DNA from: Acidimicrobiaceae bacterium
GTDB taxonomy: Bacteria; Actinomycetota; Acidimicrobiia; Acidimicrobiales; Ilumatobacteraceae
Reading direction: 5' to 3'
DNA length: 41,206 nucleotides
NCBI GenBank assembly: GCA_947467375.1
Contig: CANIHL010000008.1
Location: 1-41,206 of the forward strand
The notes under the pieces were generated by a model, which ran no database searches, had not been told where the DNA came from, and worked only from the letters and a program-made list of their open reading frames with translations. The position numbers were made by a program, and so were the translations under genes. Shown piece after piece: positions 1 to 10,635 of this stretch (the stretch's first letter is position 1; every line of letters begins with the position of its first letter).

Positions 1-354
1 ACGTTGCAAAAATTTGGCCATCAGCTAGCTGACGACATTTTGGTATCGGTACGTGGGCGCCTCGATAAGCGAGATGACAGCAGGGTTGGATTCATGGCAA
101 TGGACATCACCGTGTTGGAAGGGTTGCGTGCTTTCCAAGACTCGCTGCACCTAAAGATCGCTGCTCAGGTGTTGTCTGAAGCCACCATTGAATCGCTGAA
201 ATCAACGCTGCTGGAGTACCCAGGAACATCGCCTGTGTATTTGCATCTCGGACCAGAGAATGTGTTGCGACTCAGTTCTGAATTCAATGTCAACCTTGAT
301 CGGGCGATTGGCGTGTTGCGTACGGAGTTTGGCGAAAACGCCTATATCGAATAG
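1..354 (+). CDS. dnaE: DNA polymerase III alpha subunit, C-terminal fragment (truncated by window start)
   Basis: Open reading frame enters at base 1; C-terminal OB-fold-like segment 'ILVSVRGRLDKRDD...VYLHLGPENVLRLSSEFNVNLD' resembles DnaE C-termini. Confidence 0.75.
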   Translation, partial: TLQKFGHQLADDILVSVRGRLDKRDDSRVGFMAMDITVLEGLRAFQDSLHLKIAAQVLSEATIESLKSTLLEYPGTSPVYLHLGPENVLRLSSEFNVNLDRAIGVLRTEFGENAYIE

Positions 355-427
355 GCACTACTCGAGCACATAGGGCGGTGCAGTATTGGCCCGTCGCAAA
401 CCACATTTTTGCTGGCAGACTGTAGTC

Positions 428-1093
428 ATGTCAGTTGAGGTTGAAACGCGTGATTGTGCGTCCCTTACAGATATCGAGATCGAAGAATTGGCTGCCATGG
501 GTGGCTTTTTCTCCCAAGAGGTAATTACCAAGGCCAAAGAGGACTGGGTGTTGTTTACCAGTGCCAAAATCAGCGGCAAGGTTCATGGTTTCACATTTTC
601 AACGCTTGAGCGCATCGGTGGAACTCCATGTGTGTTGCTCGGCATGATGAGTGTGAAGCGCACGCCAAAGCGTGATTCAGTGCTCAAAGGCTTGATGACT
701 GAGGCGTATCACCGTGCGCTTATGGCTTTCCCAGACGAAGATGTTGTTGTCGGTTCGCGTTTTTTGAACGCTGAAGGGCTCGAGTCGTTTAAGGCGCTGA
801 CTGAAATGATTCCTCGTCCAGGACATCGTGCTGTTGGCGAAGAGCGTGCATGGGGCAAACGTCTTGCTCGTAGATTCGGCGTTGAATCCACATACGACGA
901 ACAGAGTTTCATTGTGAAGACAAACGGACACAGTGGATTCCTCGATCATGAATCAACGAAGCCGGAAAAAGTGAACCCCGATGTTGCAGCGCAATTTAAG
1001 GGCGTAACAAAGGCCAAGGGTGGAGCGCTCATCGTTCATGGTTGGACCATGGCAGAGTCACTTGCCAAGCTTGGCAAACTCGAAAAGCACTAA
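428..1093 (+). CDS. Conserved hypothetical protein, possibly GNAT-like
   Basis: ORF with ATG at 428; no catalytic motif recognised with certainty. Confidence 0.7.
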   Translation: MSVEVETRDCASLTDIEIEELAAMGGFFSQEVITKAKEDWVLFTSAKISGKVHGFTFSTLERIGGTPCVLLGMMSVKRTPKRDSVLKGLMTEAYHRALMAFPDEDVVVGSRFLNAEGLESFKALTEMIPRPGHRAVGEERAWGKRLARRFGVESTYDEQSFIVKTNGHSGFLDHESTKPEKVNPDVAAQFKGVTKAKGGALIVHGWTMAESLAKLGKLEKH

Positions 1094-1104
1094 CGGTTAC
1101 CGCG

Positions 1105-1704
1105 GTGAAATTCACCGATCTTGTTCGTTCCCGTCGAATGACGCGGGCTTTTCTACCTCAACCAATTGGCGAAGATGTTTTACATTCGCTTATTGACTTG
1201 GCACTTCGCGCTCCTTCGGCTGGAAAAACGCAAGGCACACATTTCGTAGTGCTCACGGGCGAAGATGTTGCTGCCTTTTGGAACGACACGCTGCTAAACG
1301 AAAAACGAACGACATTTCGTTGGAAACATCTACTTGATGCACCCGTGATCATTCTTCCGTTTGTCGACCCACTTGCATATGTTGCTCGGTATGCCGAGGC
1401 TGACAAGGCAGCAACTGGGCTTGGTGAGGGCCTAGACGTATGGCCAACTCCGTATTGGACGGTTGATGGATCGTTTGCGGTCATGTCGTTGTTGTTAGCA
1501 GCGCATGATGTCGGACTAGGCGCATTGTTCTTTGCGGTGTTTAACGGTGAACAACAACTGCGCACTCGATTGGGTGTTCCCGAGCACATGCAGTTGCTTG
1601 GCGCAATTGCCTTGGGCCATGCTGCACAAGATGGTGAAAAGGGCAGAAGTTCTGTTCGACCACGAATGCCGCTACAGGAAGCGATTCACCAATCGCATTG
1701 GTAA
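1105..1704 (+). CDS. Nitroreductase family protein
   Basis: N-terminal 'RSRRMTRAFLPQPIGEDVLHSLIDLALRAPSAGKTQG' and 'AAHDVGLGALFF' are typical of the family; likely GTG start at 1105 rather than 1042. Confidence 0.8.
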   Translation: MKFTDLVRSRRMTRAFLPQPIGEDVLHSLIDLALRAPSAGKTQGTHFVVLTGEDVAAFWNDTLLNEKRTTFRWKHLLDAPVIILPFVDPLAYVARYAEADKAATGLGEGLDVWPTPYWTVDGSFAVMSLLLAAHDVGLGALFFAVFNGEQQLRTRLGVPEHMQLLGAIALGHAAQDGEKGRSSVRPRMPLQEAIHQSHW

Positions 1705-1708
1705 ATAG

Positions 1709-3703
1709 TTACGCGAGTGCGACGCGTAGGGTTTCCACCAATTCGTCAGGTGATGTGGTTGGCTTCATGCACGCGTATTCTTTGCACACGTAGGCAGAGT
1801 GTTGATTGCGGTCAGTCCACAATGGGGAGTCATACGGCTCGCCCCATGCAAGCACCACGGTCGGCAACCACCGTTTGCGGAGTTCGCGCAACATGTCGGG
1901 TTGATTACCGGGTAGTGCGACTTCGGTAATTCCTGCGTGGCACAGGTGAACAGATGCGAGCAAATTGCCGAATGCAGATGGAGCGCTAGTCGCAATGCGT
2001 GCAAGAAGGCGCAATATTTGTTCGGCATGGTGGGTGTATCGGCTGTTGCCAGTGAGAGCGCCAAGTCGGTACAACGCAAGCGCTGCGGTTGAGTTTGCTG
2101 ATGGAGTCGCATTGTCCATCACATCTTTTTGACGAACGATGAGCTGTTCGCCATTGTCGGGGGTGGTGAACAGTCCGCCATTGACGGCATCCCAGCATTG
2201 AGTGAGCATTTCGTCGGCTGCTTCTTGTGCGTAGGTAATCCAGCGTGCTTGACCACTTGCTTCACCAAGCCGAGTGAAGGCGTCAACCAATTGCGCAAGG
2301 TCGGCTGCAAGGGCTCGGTGTCGTGCCTGTGGTAAGCCCGATTCCTGCCAACTGCGGTGCCAATTGGCTTGCGCAGTGCGAAGTTCGCGCACGAGAAATT
2401 CGCCGTTACGAATTGCTGCTTGCAGCCATTCGTCAGATTCAAAAAAGAAAGCAGCCTCGGCAAGTGTTGCCAGCATCATGGCGTTCCACTCGGTAAGTAC
2501 CTTGTCGTCGAGAAGTGGTCGCTTGCGAGATTCTCTGTGCTGATACAGAAGCTGTCGGGCCTCTTCCACGTCAGGTGGACGCGAGAGATCTCCTCGATGA
2601 TGAAGCCTCACGGGAATGTTTTTGCCTTCAAAGTTTCCTGGGACGGTTATTTCGTACCAAGTGAGTGCTGCTTCGTGAAGATGCGCAGGGAGGGCGTTGA
2701 TGATTTCATCGCGACTCCAGACATAGAAGTGACCCTCGTGGCTGTGGCCGCTGTCATCGAGTGAGTCTGCGTCTTCAGCGCTAAAGAATCCACCGTCGCG
2801 GTGCGTGAGGTCGCGCAGCACATATTCGATGGTTTCGCGTGCAACTTGTTTCCAAGTTTCATTGCCGAACAGCATTCCTGCGTGCAAATACACACGTGCA
2901 AGCAATGCCTGGTCGTACAACATTTTTTCGAAGTGGGGGACTAACCACATTTCATCCACGCTGTATCGCGAGAATCCGCCACCAATGTGGTCGTACATGC
3001 CGCCACTAGCCATGGCATCAAGCGAGGTGGTCACGATGTTTTCGAGATCACTATCTTCGCCAGCAAGCAGTTGGCGCAGCAATACTTCCAGGTTCATCGT
3101 GCTTGGGAACTTCGGTGCATTACCAAATCCACCCCACGTTGCATCGAAGCTTGCGCGTAGTTGGGTAACAGCAAGTTCAAACGTTGAAAATTCGGCAATG
3201 GTTGAATGCTGTTCAATCTTTGCCGTGCGTTCAAGTGCTTCCATCAAGGCATCAATGTTGTTGTTGATGTCGTCGCGACGGTTGTTCCAAGCCTCGGTGA
3301 TTGCGTTCATCAGTTGCAGGAACGAAGGCTTCGGGAAATAGGTTCCGCCAAAGAATGGTTTTCCATCTGGAGCAAGAAAGACCGTCATTGGCCATCCGCC
3401 TCGGCCAGTCATTGCCTGAACTGCATCCATATAGATCGCATCAACATCTGGGCGTTCTTCACGATCAACTTTGATATTGACGAACAGCTTGTTCATGACC
3501 GTTGCCGTCTCGAGGTCTTCAAAACATTCATGGGCCATGACGTGGCACCAATGACATGCCGAATAACCCACGGACAACAGGATCGGAACGTTGCGTTCGC
3601 GAGCCAGAGCAAATGCCTCTTCTCCCCATGGGAACCAATCCACAGGATTGTCGGCGTGCTGACGAAGGTATGGACTGGTTTGATCGGCCAAACGATTGGT
3701 CAT
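1709..3703 (-). CDS. DUF255/YyaL-type thioredoxin-domain protein
   Basis: '[63 protein letters not shown]', CxxC thioredoxin motif followed by a glycosidase-like toroid. Confidence 0.92.
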   Translation of the reverse strand: MTNRLADQTSPYLRQHADNPVDWFPWGEEAFALARERNVPILLSVGYSACHWCHVMAHECFEDLETATVMNKLFVNIKVDREERPDVDAIYMDAVQAMTGRGGWPMTVFLAPDGKPFFGGTYFPKPSFLQLMNAITEAWNNRRDDINNNIDALMEALERTAKIEQHSTIAEFSTFELAVTQLRASFDATWGGFGNAPKFPSTMNLEVLLRQLLAGEDSDLENIVTTSLDAMASGGMYDHIGGGFSRYSVDEMWLVPHFEKMLYDQALLARVYLHAGMLFGNETWKQVARETIEYVLRDLTHRDGGFFSAEDADSLDDSGHSHEGHFYVWSRDEIINALPAHLHEAALTWYEITVPGNFEGKNIPVRLHHRGDLSRPPDVEEARQLLYQHRESRKRPLLDDKVLTEWNAMMLATLAEAAFFFESDEWLQAAIRNGEFLVRELRTAQANWHRSWQESGLPQARHRALAADLAQLVDAFTRLGEASGQARWITYAQEAADEMLTQCWDAVNGGLFTTPDNGEQLIVRQKDVMDNATPSANSTAALALYRLGALTGNSRYTHHAEQILRLLARIATSAPSAFGNLLASVHLCHAGITEVALPGNQPDMLRELRKRWLPTVVLAWGEPYDSPLWTDRNQHSAYVCKEYACMKPTTSPDELVETLRVALA

Positions 3704-3724
3704 GTGTTTGCCTTTACGTTGCAG

Positions 3725-5200
3725 TTATAGAACGGTGATGTCGCCAACAACGGTCAGTTTTGGAAATGGCGAGCGCGCAGCAACGGTCATTCGTACTCGG
3801 CACACAGAAGGCGCTGAAGGAGCGATCAACTTCACGCCACTGACGCGACATGTACCAGCAACAACTTTGTACGTTCGGCTTCCCGATGAGGATGAATTGA
3901 ACAGTTTTGTCAATTCGGTGGTACTCGCTGGCTTTACAGTGTTCGTAACTTGCCAGATCGGAAAAAATGGCCCGGCTGCACCCGAGATCACAAACTGTTT
4001 TGTGCCGCCTCGCGTGTAGGTGATGCCCACACGAATAGTGTGTCGCGCATCGGTTTGGGTGGTGAGGTATTGACGCTTAGTGGCTTTAGCAATTGCAACG
4101 CAATCTGCAGGTATTTCGGTGACAACAGGACCGCTTAAATCACAGCGGAACCACTTCACGCTGGAAACGTCTGTGATGGATTCAAGGTTGGCAACGAGTA
4201 ATTCACTCACATGGCCAACTGCTGCGATTTGAGGAGCGGCTATGGGCGGGAACATACGTTGTAGTTCAGCTAACGCTGCAACCATGTTGATGAGCCCAAC
4301 GCCAAACGTGAGGTCGCGCCCCGGTTCTCCAATGTCTGTTGCCGTGCGCAACAAGATGTCGCGAACTTGGGTATTCGTAACCCGTGGTTCAGCAGCAAAC
4401 AACAATGCCGCCGCGCCGGCAACAAAACCTGCAGCCATGCTGGTGCCACTGAGCGAGACGTAATCACCTTTTGCGGTAGAGACAATGTTGGAACCTGGCG
4501 CCGCAATGTCGATGTAGTCGCCACGTTGATCGAACGCAGTTGCGCTATTTGACTGGTCGACTGCGGTGACAGCAAGTGTGAGGTCAAGCGATGCAGGCCA
4601 TTTCGGTTTATCAATAGCACCGCCGTTGCCAGCGGCAGCAACAACTAGGACGCCCTTGTCGTTGGCATAGGTAATTGCTTGGGTCAAACTGGAGCTTTCA
4701 TTTGTGCCACCAAGTGACAAGTTGATGACCTTTGCACCGTTATCGGCTGCGTAGCGAACTCCAGCGGCGACGTCTCGTGCGTCGCCTTGTCCCGCTTGGT
4801 CAAGTACTTGAATCGGCAAAATTTTTGCTCGTGGGGCAACACCGGAACCACCAATGCCGTTATTGGCAGCAGCAGCGATGATTCCTGCAACGTGTGATCC
4901 GTGTCCACTGGCATCGATATCGGATCCATCTAGTGACTCAACTGATCCGAAGAACGAGTGACCGGTCAATAAATTCTCTGCAAGGTCAGGATGTGGGCCG
5001 CTGCCGCTATCGACAACAGCAACAATGACACCTTGTCCAGTAGTTGTAGTCCAAACACGATCTGCGCCAATGGCAAAAATTCCCCATTGTTGCGCAAGCA
5101 GTGGGTCGGTCGCCGCGGCCTGAACATGTGACGTCAGTGTCAAGCAAGAGGCAACGAGTGCAGCGAAACAAATCGCGAGAGTAGTAAGGGGTTTACGCAA
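3725..5200 (-). CDS. Secreted S8 (subtilisin-like) serine protease
   Basis: Signal peptide; catalytic D (VAVVDSGSGPHPDL), H (ASGHGSHVAGI) and S (LSGTSMAAGFVAG) motifs. TTG start. Confidence 0.92.
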   Translation of the reverse strand: MRKPLTTLAICFAALVASCLTLTSHVQAAATDPLLAQQWGIFAIGADRVWTTTTGQGVIVAVVDSGSGPHPDLAENLLTGHSFFGSVESLDGSDIDASGHGSHVAGIIAAAANNGIGGSGVAPRAKILPIQVLDQAGQGDARDVAAGVRYAADNGAKVINLSLGGTNESSSLTQAITYANDKGVLVVAAAGNGGAIDKPKWPASLDLTLAVTAVDQSNSATAFDQRGDYIDIAAPGSNIVSTAKGDYVSLSGTSMAAGFVAGAAALLFAAEPRVTNTQVRDILLRTATDIGEPGRDLTFGVGLINMVAALAELQRMFPPIAAPQIAAVGHVSELLVANLESITDVSSVKWFRCDLSGPVVTEIPADCVAIAKATKRQYLTTQTDARHTIRVGITYTRGGTKQFVISGAAGPFFPIWQVTNTVKPASTTELTKLFNSSSSGSRTYKVVAGTCRVSGVKLIAPSAPSVCRVRMTVAARSPFPKLTVVGDITVL

Positions 5201-5211
5201 GCAATATTGGT

Positions 5212-5979
5212 CTACACGCCCATTGCGTGGAAGCCACCATCAACGTGCACAATTTCTGCCGTGGTGCACGGGAACCAATCGGAAAGCATGGCCACGCATG
5301 TGCGGGCTACCCCGCTCGAGTCGTTGACATCCCACCCAAGGGGAGCGCGGTCATCCCACACATCTTCAAATTTTTGAAAACCAGGAATCGATTTTGCAGC
5401 CATCGTGCGAATTGGTCCAGCAGCAACAAGATTGCAGCGAATTTGTTTGCTGCCAAGTTCTTTTGCGAGGTAGCGATTCGTCGATTCGAGTGCCGCCTTC
5501 GCAACGCCCATCCAGTTGTACGCAGGCCATGCAACGGTGTTGTCGAAATCCAAACCGACAATCGTTCCTCCATTAGTCATGAGTGGAACGAAAGCATCCG
5601 CCAAGGTTTTTAGCGAGTACGCGGATATTTGCATCGCGACCGAAACGTCGGACCACTGTGCAGCCATGAAATCGTCGCCGAGGCATACAGCTGGTGCGAA
5701 TCCAATGGCATGCAGTACGCCGTCTACTCGCCCAAATTGGGCTTTGGCGGCTTCGCGAGCAGAAACGATGTGTTCGTCAACAGTGACATCGAACTCCACA
5801 ACTTTGATTTCGGTGCTCAGCTTGCGCGCGGTTCGCTCCGTGATGGAAAGGCCACGTCCTGCTCCCGTGAGCATGACCTGGGCACCTTCCTCAAGTGCAA
5901 GCTTTGCGACCCCGAAGGCGAGTGAGGCGTCGGTCAGCACGCCGGTGACGACAATGTTTTTCCCATTCAAAATTCCCAT
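5212..5979 (-). CDS. fabI: Enoyl-[acyl-carrier-protein] reductase (NADH), InhA-like
   Basis: 'GILNGKNIVVTGVLTDASLAFGVAKLA', 'YNWMGVAKAALESTNRYLAKELG', 'NLVAAGPIRTMAAKSIPG'; ATG at 5979. Confidence 0.93.
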   Translation of the reverse strand: MGILNGKNIVVTGVLTDASLAFGVAKLALEEGAQVMLTGAGRGLSITERTARKLSTEIKVVEFDVTVDEHIVSAREAAKAQFGRVDGVLHAIGFAPAVCLGDDFMAAQWSDVSVAMQISAYSLKTLADAFVPLMTNGGTIVGLDFDNTVAWPAYNWMGVAKAALESTNRYLAKELGSKQIRCNLVAAGPIRTMAAKSIPGFQKFEDVWDDRAPLGWDVNDSSGVARTCVAMLSDWFPCTTAEIVHVDGGFHAMGV

Positions 5980-5986
5980 GCCTATG

Positions 5987-5992
5987 ACCGTA
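5987..5992 (-). promoter_or_regulatory. Putative leaderless -10 (TACGGT), 7 nt before fabI ATG
   Basis: Minus strand TACGGT-cataggc-ATG. Confidence 0.5.
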
Positions 5993-6025
5993 GTTCCCGA
6001 GTGTGGTTTGTGTAAGGCTTCACGT

Positions 6026-6718
6026 ATGCGGATTGGAATTATTGGCGGCACCGGGCCAGCAGGAAGCGGGTTAGCCCTGCGAATGAGCGTTGCCGGTCAT
6101 CAGGTGCTTATCGGGTCTCGGTCAAAAGAGCGTTCAGAAGAAAAGGCCGCTGAGCTGATTGCTCAATGGCCCGAACACAAGTTGAAATTCGACACTGGCA
6201 CGAATGAAGCCGCTGCCAATTGTGACTTGATTGTTGTCGCAACGCCTTGGGATTCAACTGCCACCATTGTTGGCGAACATGCCGAAGCATTGCGCGGCAA
6301 GGTTGTGGTCACTATGGCGAACGCTCTAGTGAAGGTTGGTAAAGAGTTTCAACCATTGGTTCCACCGCGGGGAAGTATTGCTGCGCACGTACAAGCTGAA
6401 ATTCCTGGCAGTCGCGTCGTCGCAGCAATGCAGCATCTTCCTGCAAAGGAACTTGGCAATCTGAATCATCACGTTGATTCCGATGTGTTGATTTGTTCAG
6501 ACTTTCCCGAAGCGATCGAAATTGTCAGCGATCTGGTTGCACAAATTCCTGGCTGCAGACCACTGAGCACAGGTCGCTTGTCAAATGCACTTGCGCTCGA
6601 GGCATTCACCGCAGTGTTGTTGCAGTTGAATGTGCGCTACAAAACACGAGTGGCTCCACGGCTTACCGGAATTCCAGACGTTGACCCGATTAGTGGTCGC
6701 AATATGAAGTTGGACTAA
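6026..6718 (+). CDS. npdG: NADPH-dependent F420 reductase
   Basis: 'MRIGIIGGTGPAGSGLALRMSVAGHQVLIGSRSKERSEEKAAEL' Rossmann motif typical of Fno/NpdG; ORF 5516-6718 is over-extended. Confidence 0.85.
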   Translation: MRIGIIGGTGPAGSGLALRMSVAGHQVLIGSRSKERSEEKAAELIAQWPEHKLKFDTGTNEAAANCDLIVVATPWDSTATIVGEHAEALRGKVVVTMANALVKVGKEFQPLVPPRGSIAAHVQAEIPGSRVVAAMQHLPAKELGNLNHHVDSDVLICSDFPEAIEIVSDLVAQIPGCRPLSTGRLSNALALEAFTAVLLQLNVRYKTRVAPRLTGIPDVDPISGRNMKLD

Positions 6719-6729
6719 TCAACTTGACG

Positions 6730-7860
6730 ATGAAGTTGTTTGATACCGCGCAGCAAGAGATAGTCGAATTTGCTCCGAACCCAACGGTGCTGATGTACAC
6801 GTGCGGAATTACTCCGTACGACGCGACACACTTAGGTCATGCCTTCACCTTTATCTCTTATGACGTACTACAGCGTCGGCTGATCGATATGGGCCATCAA
6901 GTGAAGTGCGTGCGCAACGTCACCGACGTAGATGACCCACTGTTTGCCAAAGCTCGCGAACTTGGAGTTCATTATCTCGATCTTGCAGCAGGTGAAGAGG
7001 CGCGTTTCGAATCGGACATGACTGCGTTGAACGCACTGCCTGTGCACAGCACTCCGCGCGCATCTTCGGCGATTCCCGACATTCGCGGATTCATCGGCAT
7101 GGTGATTGACCGCGGGTTTGCTTATGAATCTGGTGGTTCGGTGTATTTCGACGTGGAGAAGTTTCCACAGTTTGGCAGCGTGTCGCATTACAGCCGCGAA
7201 ACCATGATTGCGCTTGCTCGTGAGCGCGGCGGCAATGTTGACGACCCGCATAAACGAAACCCACTCGACTTTGTGTTGTGGCATCCATCAGCATCTGACG
7301 AACCATCGTGGGACACCATGTGGGGAGCGGGCCGACCTGGTTGGCACATCGAATGTTCCGCCCTTGCACTTCGCGAACTTGGAACCACAATCGACCTGCA
7401 CGGTGGCGGAAGCGACTTAATTTTCCCGCATCACGAATGCGAGCGAGCCCAATCTGAAGCTGCAACTGGCCAACAGTTTGTGAAGCACTGGATGCACGTG
7501 GCGATGGTGTCGATGGACGGCCACAAGATGTCGAAGAGCCGTGGCAATTTGGTGTTCGTCGATAAGTTGCGTACCCAACATGACCCGATGGCAATTCGAT
7601 TGGGACTGATTGAGCACCACTACCGCACGGAGTGGGAATGGGACGACCAACTCATGGCGCGTAATGAGGCGCGACTTGCGCAATGGAAGTCAGCGGCACA
7701 AGTAGGAAACTCGCAAGGTGACTCTGGGTTGCTTGCAGAGGTGCGCTCGGCTCTAGACAATGATCTCGATACGCCTACGGCTGTAGCACTCGTCGATGCT
7801 GCAGCAAAAAATGGAGTAGCAGTAGGAGACAGTGCACGCCTACTAGGGGTCGTTATCTGA
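6730..7860 (+). CDS. mshC: L-cysteine:1D-myo-inositol 2-amino-2-deoxy-alpha-D-glucopyranoside ligase (mycothiol biosynthesis)
   Basis: 'MYTCGITPYDATHLGHAFT' and 'VRNVTDVDDPLFAKARE' are MshC rather than CysS signatures; KMSKS loop 'GHKMSKSRGNLVFV'. Confidence 0.88.
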   Translation: MKLFDTAQQEIVEFAPNPTVLMYTCGITPYDATHLGHAFTFISYDVLQRRLIDMGHQVKCVRNVTDVDDPLFAKARELGVHYLDLAAGEEARFESDMTALNALPVHSTPRASSAIPDIRGFIGMVIDRGFAYESGGSVYFDVEKFPQFGSVSHYSRETMIALARERGGNVDDPHKRNPLDFVLWHPSASDEPSWDTMWGAGRPGWHIECSALALRELGTTIDLHGGGSDLIFPHHECERAQSEAATGQQFVKHWMHVAMVSMDGHKMSKSRGNLVFVDKLRTQHDPMAIRLGLIEHHYRTEWEWDDQLMARNEARLAQWKSAAQVGNSQGDSGLLAEVRSALDNDLDTPTAVALVDAAAKNGVAVGDSARLLGVVI

Positions 7861-8603
7861 TGTCGACGCGGGTCGATGACTTGTATTCGGGTGCTACCGA
7901 ACTGCAGTCGCGAATTCGACCTGCTGTGCGAATAGTTGCTAATCGACTGTGGCGTTTCGACCTTCAAGGGTTTGAGCAACTTCCCGAAACCGGCCCAGCA
8001 ATTTTGTGTGCCAACCACGTCAGTTTTTTGGACTCAGCGTTTCTCATCATCCAAGCACCACGCAATATTTCTTTTGTCGGTAAGAGCGAATATCTCGATT
8101 CCTGGAAGACGCGACGATTATTTCCCGCGCTTGGCATGATTCCCATTGATCGCGAAGGTGGGGAGAAGGCGCAGGTTGCACTTGATGCGGCAGAAAATGT
8201 CTTGCAACGTGGAGAACTGTTTGGCATTTTCCCAGAGGGAACACGAAGTCGAGATGGGATGTTGTACAAAGGCAAAACCGGCGCTGCACGATTGGCCGTC
8301 AAACTTAATTGCCCAATTTTTCCCGTTGGCATTGTTGGCACACGTGAAATTCAGCCACCCGATGCAAAACTGCCTCGCGTCGGTGGGCGAGTCAGCATCA
8401 CGATCGGCAAAGCAATTTTGCCCGAACGATATGCACAGCGCAGTGACGATCATTTCGTGTTGCGAGAAATGACTGATGAAGTGATGTTTGAAATACAGTC
8501 CATGACTGGCCAGCAATATCGAAATGTCTATGCCAGTAAACGGCAGGACGAGCAGTTGCCATTGGGGGAACAACAGAGAGTGCCAGTCGCCACGGGCAAA
8601 TAG
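7860..8603 (+). CDS. plsC: 1-acyl-sn-glycerol-3-phosphate acyltransferase family protein
   Basis: 'CANHVSFLDSAFL' (NHX4D) and 'FGIFPEGTRSRDG'; start overlaps mshC stop. Confidence 0.88.
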   Translation: MSTRVDDLYSGATELQSRIRPAVRIVANRLWRFDLQGFEQLPETGPAILCANHVSFLDSAFLIIQAPRNISFVGKSEYLDSWKTRRLFPALGMIPIDREGGEKAQVALDAAENVLQRGELFGIFPEGTRSRDGMLYKGKTGAARLAVKLNCPIFPVGIVGTREIQPPDAKLPRVGGRVSITIGKAILPERYAQRSDDHFVLREMTDEVMFEIQSMTGQQYRNVYASKRQDEQLPLGEQQRVPVATGK

Positions 8604-8629
8604 GGCGGTCCGTGTAAGGCTCGCGAACC

Positions 8630-8635
8630 TAGACT
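8630..8635 (+). promoter_or_regulatory. Putative leaderless -10 (TAGACT), 9 nt before thrS ATG
   Basis: TAGACT-gaagacgcg-ATG. Confidence 0.6.
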
Positions 8636-8644
8636 GAAGACGCG

Positions 8645-10630
8645 ATGAATGCAGCAACTCTTGATGTCACACTGCCAGATGGTTCTGTACGGACACTGCC
8701 GGCTGGTTCGACAGGGCTTGACTTAGCTCAATCCATTGGGTCACGGTTGGCTAAGGCGGCGCTCGCAGCGGTTGTCGATGGCAACGAAGTGGATATTTCG
8801 GTGCCATTGCGCGATGGGGCACAGGTCGCGATCATCACTGCGGATTCAGAAGCAGGTCGTCATGTGCTGCGTCACTCAACTGCTCACGTGCTTGCACAAG
8901 CGGTGCTGCAACATTTTCCTGGCGCCAAATTCACTATTGGCCCAGCCATTGAAGATGGCTTTTATTACGACTTCGAACTACCTGATGGCAAAACATTCAG
9001 CGATAACGATTTAGAAGCAATTACCGAGCGCATGCGCGCAATTGTAAAAGCCGATCAACCGTTTGTTCGCTCGGAAATGAGCGCGGCAGAAGCGCTTGCA
9101 TTATTTGTTGACCAACCGTACAAGTGCGAAATTATTGAGCGCGTAACAACTGGCGCAGCCGATGGATCGGATGCGAGCGAGGTTGCTGGCGATGGATCTG
9201 TCAGCGTGTATCGCAACACCGAAAGTTTTGTTGACTTGTGTCGTGGACCGCACGTTCCAAGTACTGCACGTCTTGGTCATTTTGCGTTGATGAAAGTTGC
9301 CGGCGCGTACTGGCGCGGAAATGAAAAGGGTCCGATGCTGCAGCGCATTTATGGCACTGCATGGGAGTCGAAGGCTGCACTCGAAGAGCACATCACGCGA
9401 ATTGCTGAAGCTGAAAAGCGCGATCATCGTCGTCTTGCAACCGAAATGGACCTGCTGTCGTTTCCATCTGAACTAGGCGGCGGTCTTGCGGTATGGCATC
9501 CAAAGGGTGCGATCGTGCGCAAAATCATGGAGGACTACAGCCGATATCGCCACCAAAACGGCGGCTATCAATTTGTGTTTACTCCGCACATTGCAAACGC
9601 GCAGTTGTTCGAAACTTCTGGTCACCTGCATTTCTACAAAGACGGCATGTATCCGCCAATGGAAATGGACAACGGCACGTACTACCCGAAGCCGATGAAC
9701 TGTCCGATGCACTGCTTGATCTATCGCGATCGCCAACGCAGTTACCGCGAACTCCCACTTCGCTTATTCGAACTGGGAACGGTGTACCGCTACGAACGCG
9801 CAGGAACGCTGCACGGCCTGTTACGCATTCGCGGATTTACTCAGGATGACAGTCATATTTTCTGCACCGAAGACCAAATGGCAGACGAAATTACGTCGTT
9901 GCTTGATTTTGTGCTGTCGGTGCTTCGCCAATTTGGGTTTGAAGACTTCGAATTCAAATTGTCCACTCGTGACTTGGAGAAGTCAGTGGGATCGGATGAA
10001 ATTTGGGATAAAGCAACAACCGCTCTGCGCGAAGCGTTGAATCGCCATGGAGTGAAGTACTCCGTAAAGGAAGGCGATGCTGCGTTTTACGGACCAAAGA
10101 TTGACATCGATGTGCGCGACGCGATCGGCCGCAAGTGGCAGCTCAGCACCATTCAATGTGACTTCAACTTGCCAGAGCGCTTCGGCTTGGAATACATCGG
10201 AAGCGACAACAGTCGCCATCGTCCAATTATGTTGCACCGCGCACTATTTGGATCTGTTGAGCGATTCTTTGGTGTGTTGTTAGAGCATTACGGCGGAGCA
10301 TTCCCAGCTTGGCTTGCCCCAGTACAAGTGCGCGTCTTGGCGGTTACCTCGCAACACGAGGAATACGCGCAGTCGCTTGTGAAACGCATGCGTGCCGAAG
10401 GGTTCAGAGTCGATACTGCTGAAGCCGATGAACAATTGGGCAAGCGCATTCGTAGCGCCAAGCTTGAACGCATTCCGTTTGTACTTGTTGTCGGCGACGA
10501 CGACGTGAAGAACAACACGGTTGGTGTGAACCCACGGGGAGGCGACGTGATTCGCGATGTGAAGGTGGACGCATTTATTGCGCAGCTGCACGACGAGACT
10601 CGTACAGAAGCCACAGCTGGAAACCTGTAA
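8645..10630 (+). CDS. thrS: Threonyl-tRNA synthetase
   Basis: TGS domain, 'HVLRHSTAHVLAQAV', 'YYPKPMNCPMHCLIYRDRQRSYRELPLRLFELGTVYRYE'. Confidence 0.97.
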   Translation: MNAATLDVTLPDGSVRTLPAGSTGLDLAQSIGSRLAKAALAAVVDGNEVDISVPLRDGAQVAIITADSEAGRHVLRHSTAHVLAQAVLQHFPGAKFTIGPAIEDGFYYDFELPDGKTFSDNDLEAITERMRAIVKADQPFVRSEMSAAEALALFVDQPYKCEIIERVTTGAADGSDASEVAGDGSVSVYRNTESFVDLCRGPHVPSTARLGHFALMKVAGAYWRGNEKGPMLQRIYGTAWESKAALEEHITRIAEAEKRDHRRLATEMDLLSFPSELGGGLAVWHPKGAIVRKIMEDYSRYRHQNGGYQFVFTPHIANAQLFETSGHLHFYKDGMYPPMEMDNGTYYPKPMNCPMHCLIYRDRQRSYRELPLRLFELGTVYRYERAGTLHGLLRIRGFTQDDSHIFCTEDQMADEITSLLDFVLSVLRQFGFEDFEFKLSTRDLEKSVGSDEIWDKATTALREALNRHGVKYSVKEGDAAFYGPKIDIDVRDAIGRKWQLSTIQCDFNLPERFGLEYIGSDNSRHRPIMLHRALFGSVERFFGVLLEHYGGAFPAWLAPVQVRVLAVTSQHEEYAQSLVKRMRAEGFRVDTAEADEQLGKRIRSAKLERIPFVLVVGDDDVKNNTVGVNPRGGDVIRDVKVDAFIAQLHDETRTEATAGNL

Positions 10631-10635
10631 TCAAC

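Noticed and set aside
2805-3341. 178-aa plus-strand ORF opposite the DUF255 gene
   Set aside because: Antisense to a strongly conserved protein; composition looks like a shadow ORF and no domain is recognisable.
5516-6025. N-terminal extension of the npdG ORF (400 aa)
   Set aside because: Runs antisense through fabI; the Rossmann start at ATG 6026 is the natural N-terminus.
6730-7860. Annotation as cysteinyl-tRNA synthetase
   Set aside because: Signatures GITPYDATHLGHA and NVTDVDDPLFAKARE and length fit MshC better than CysS.
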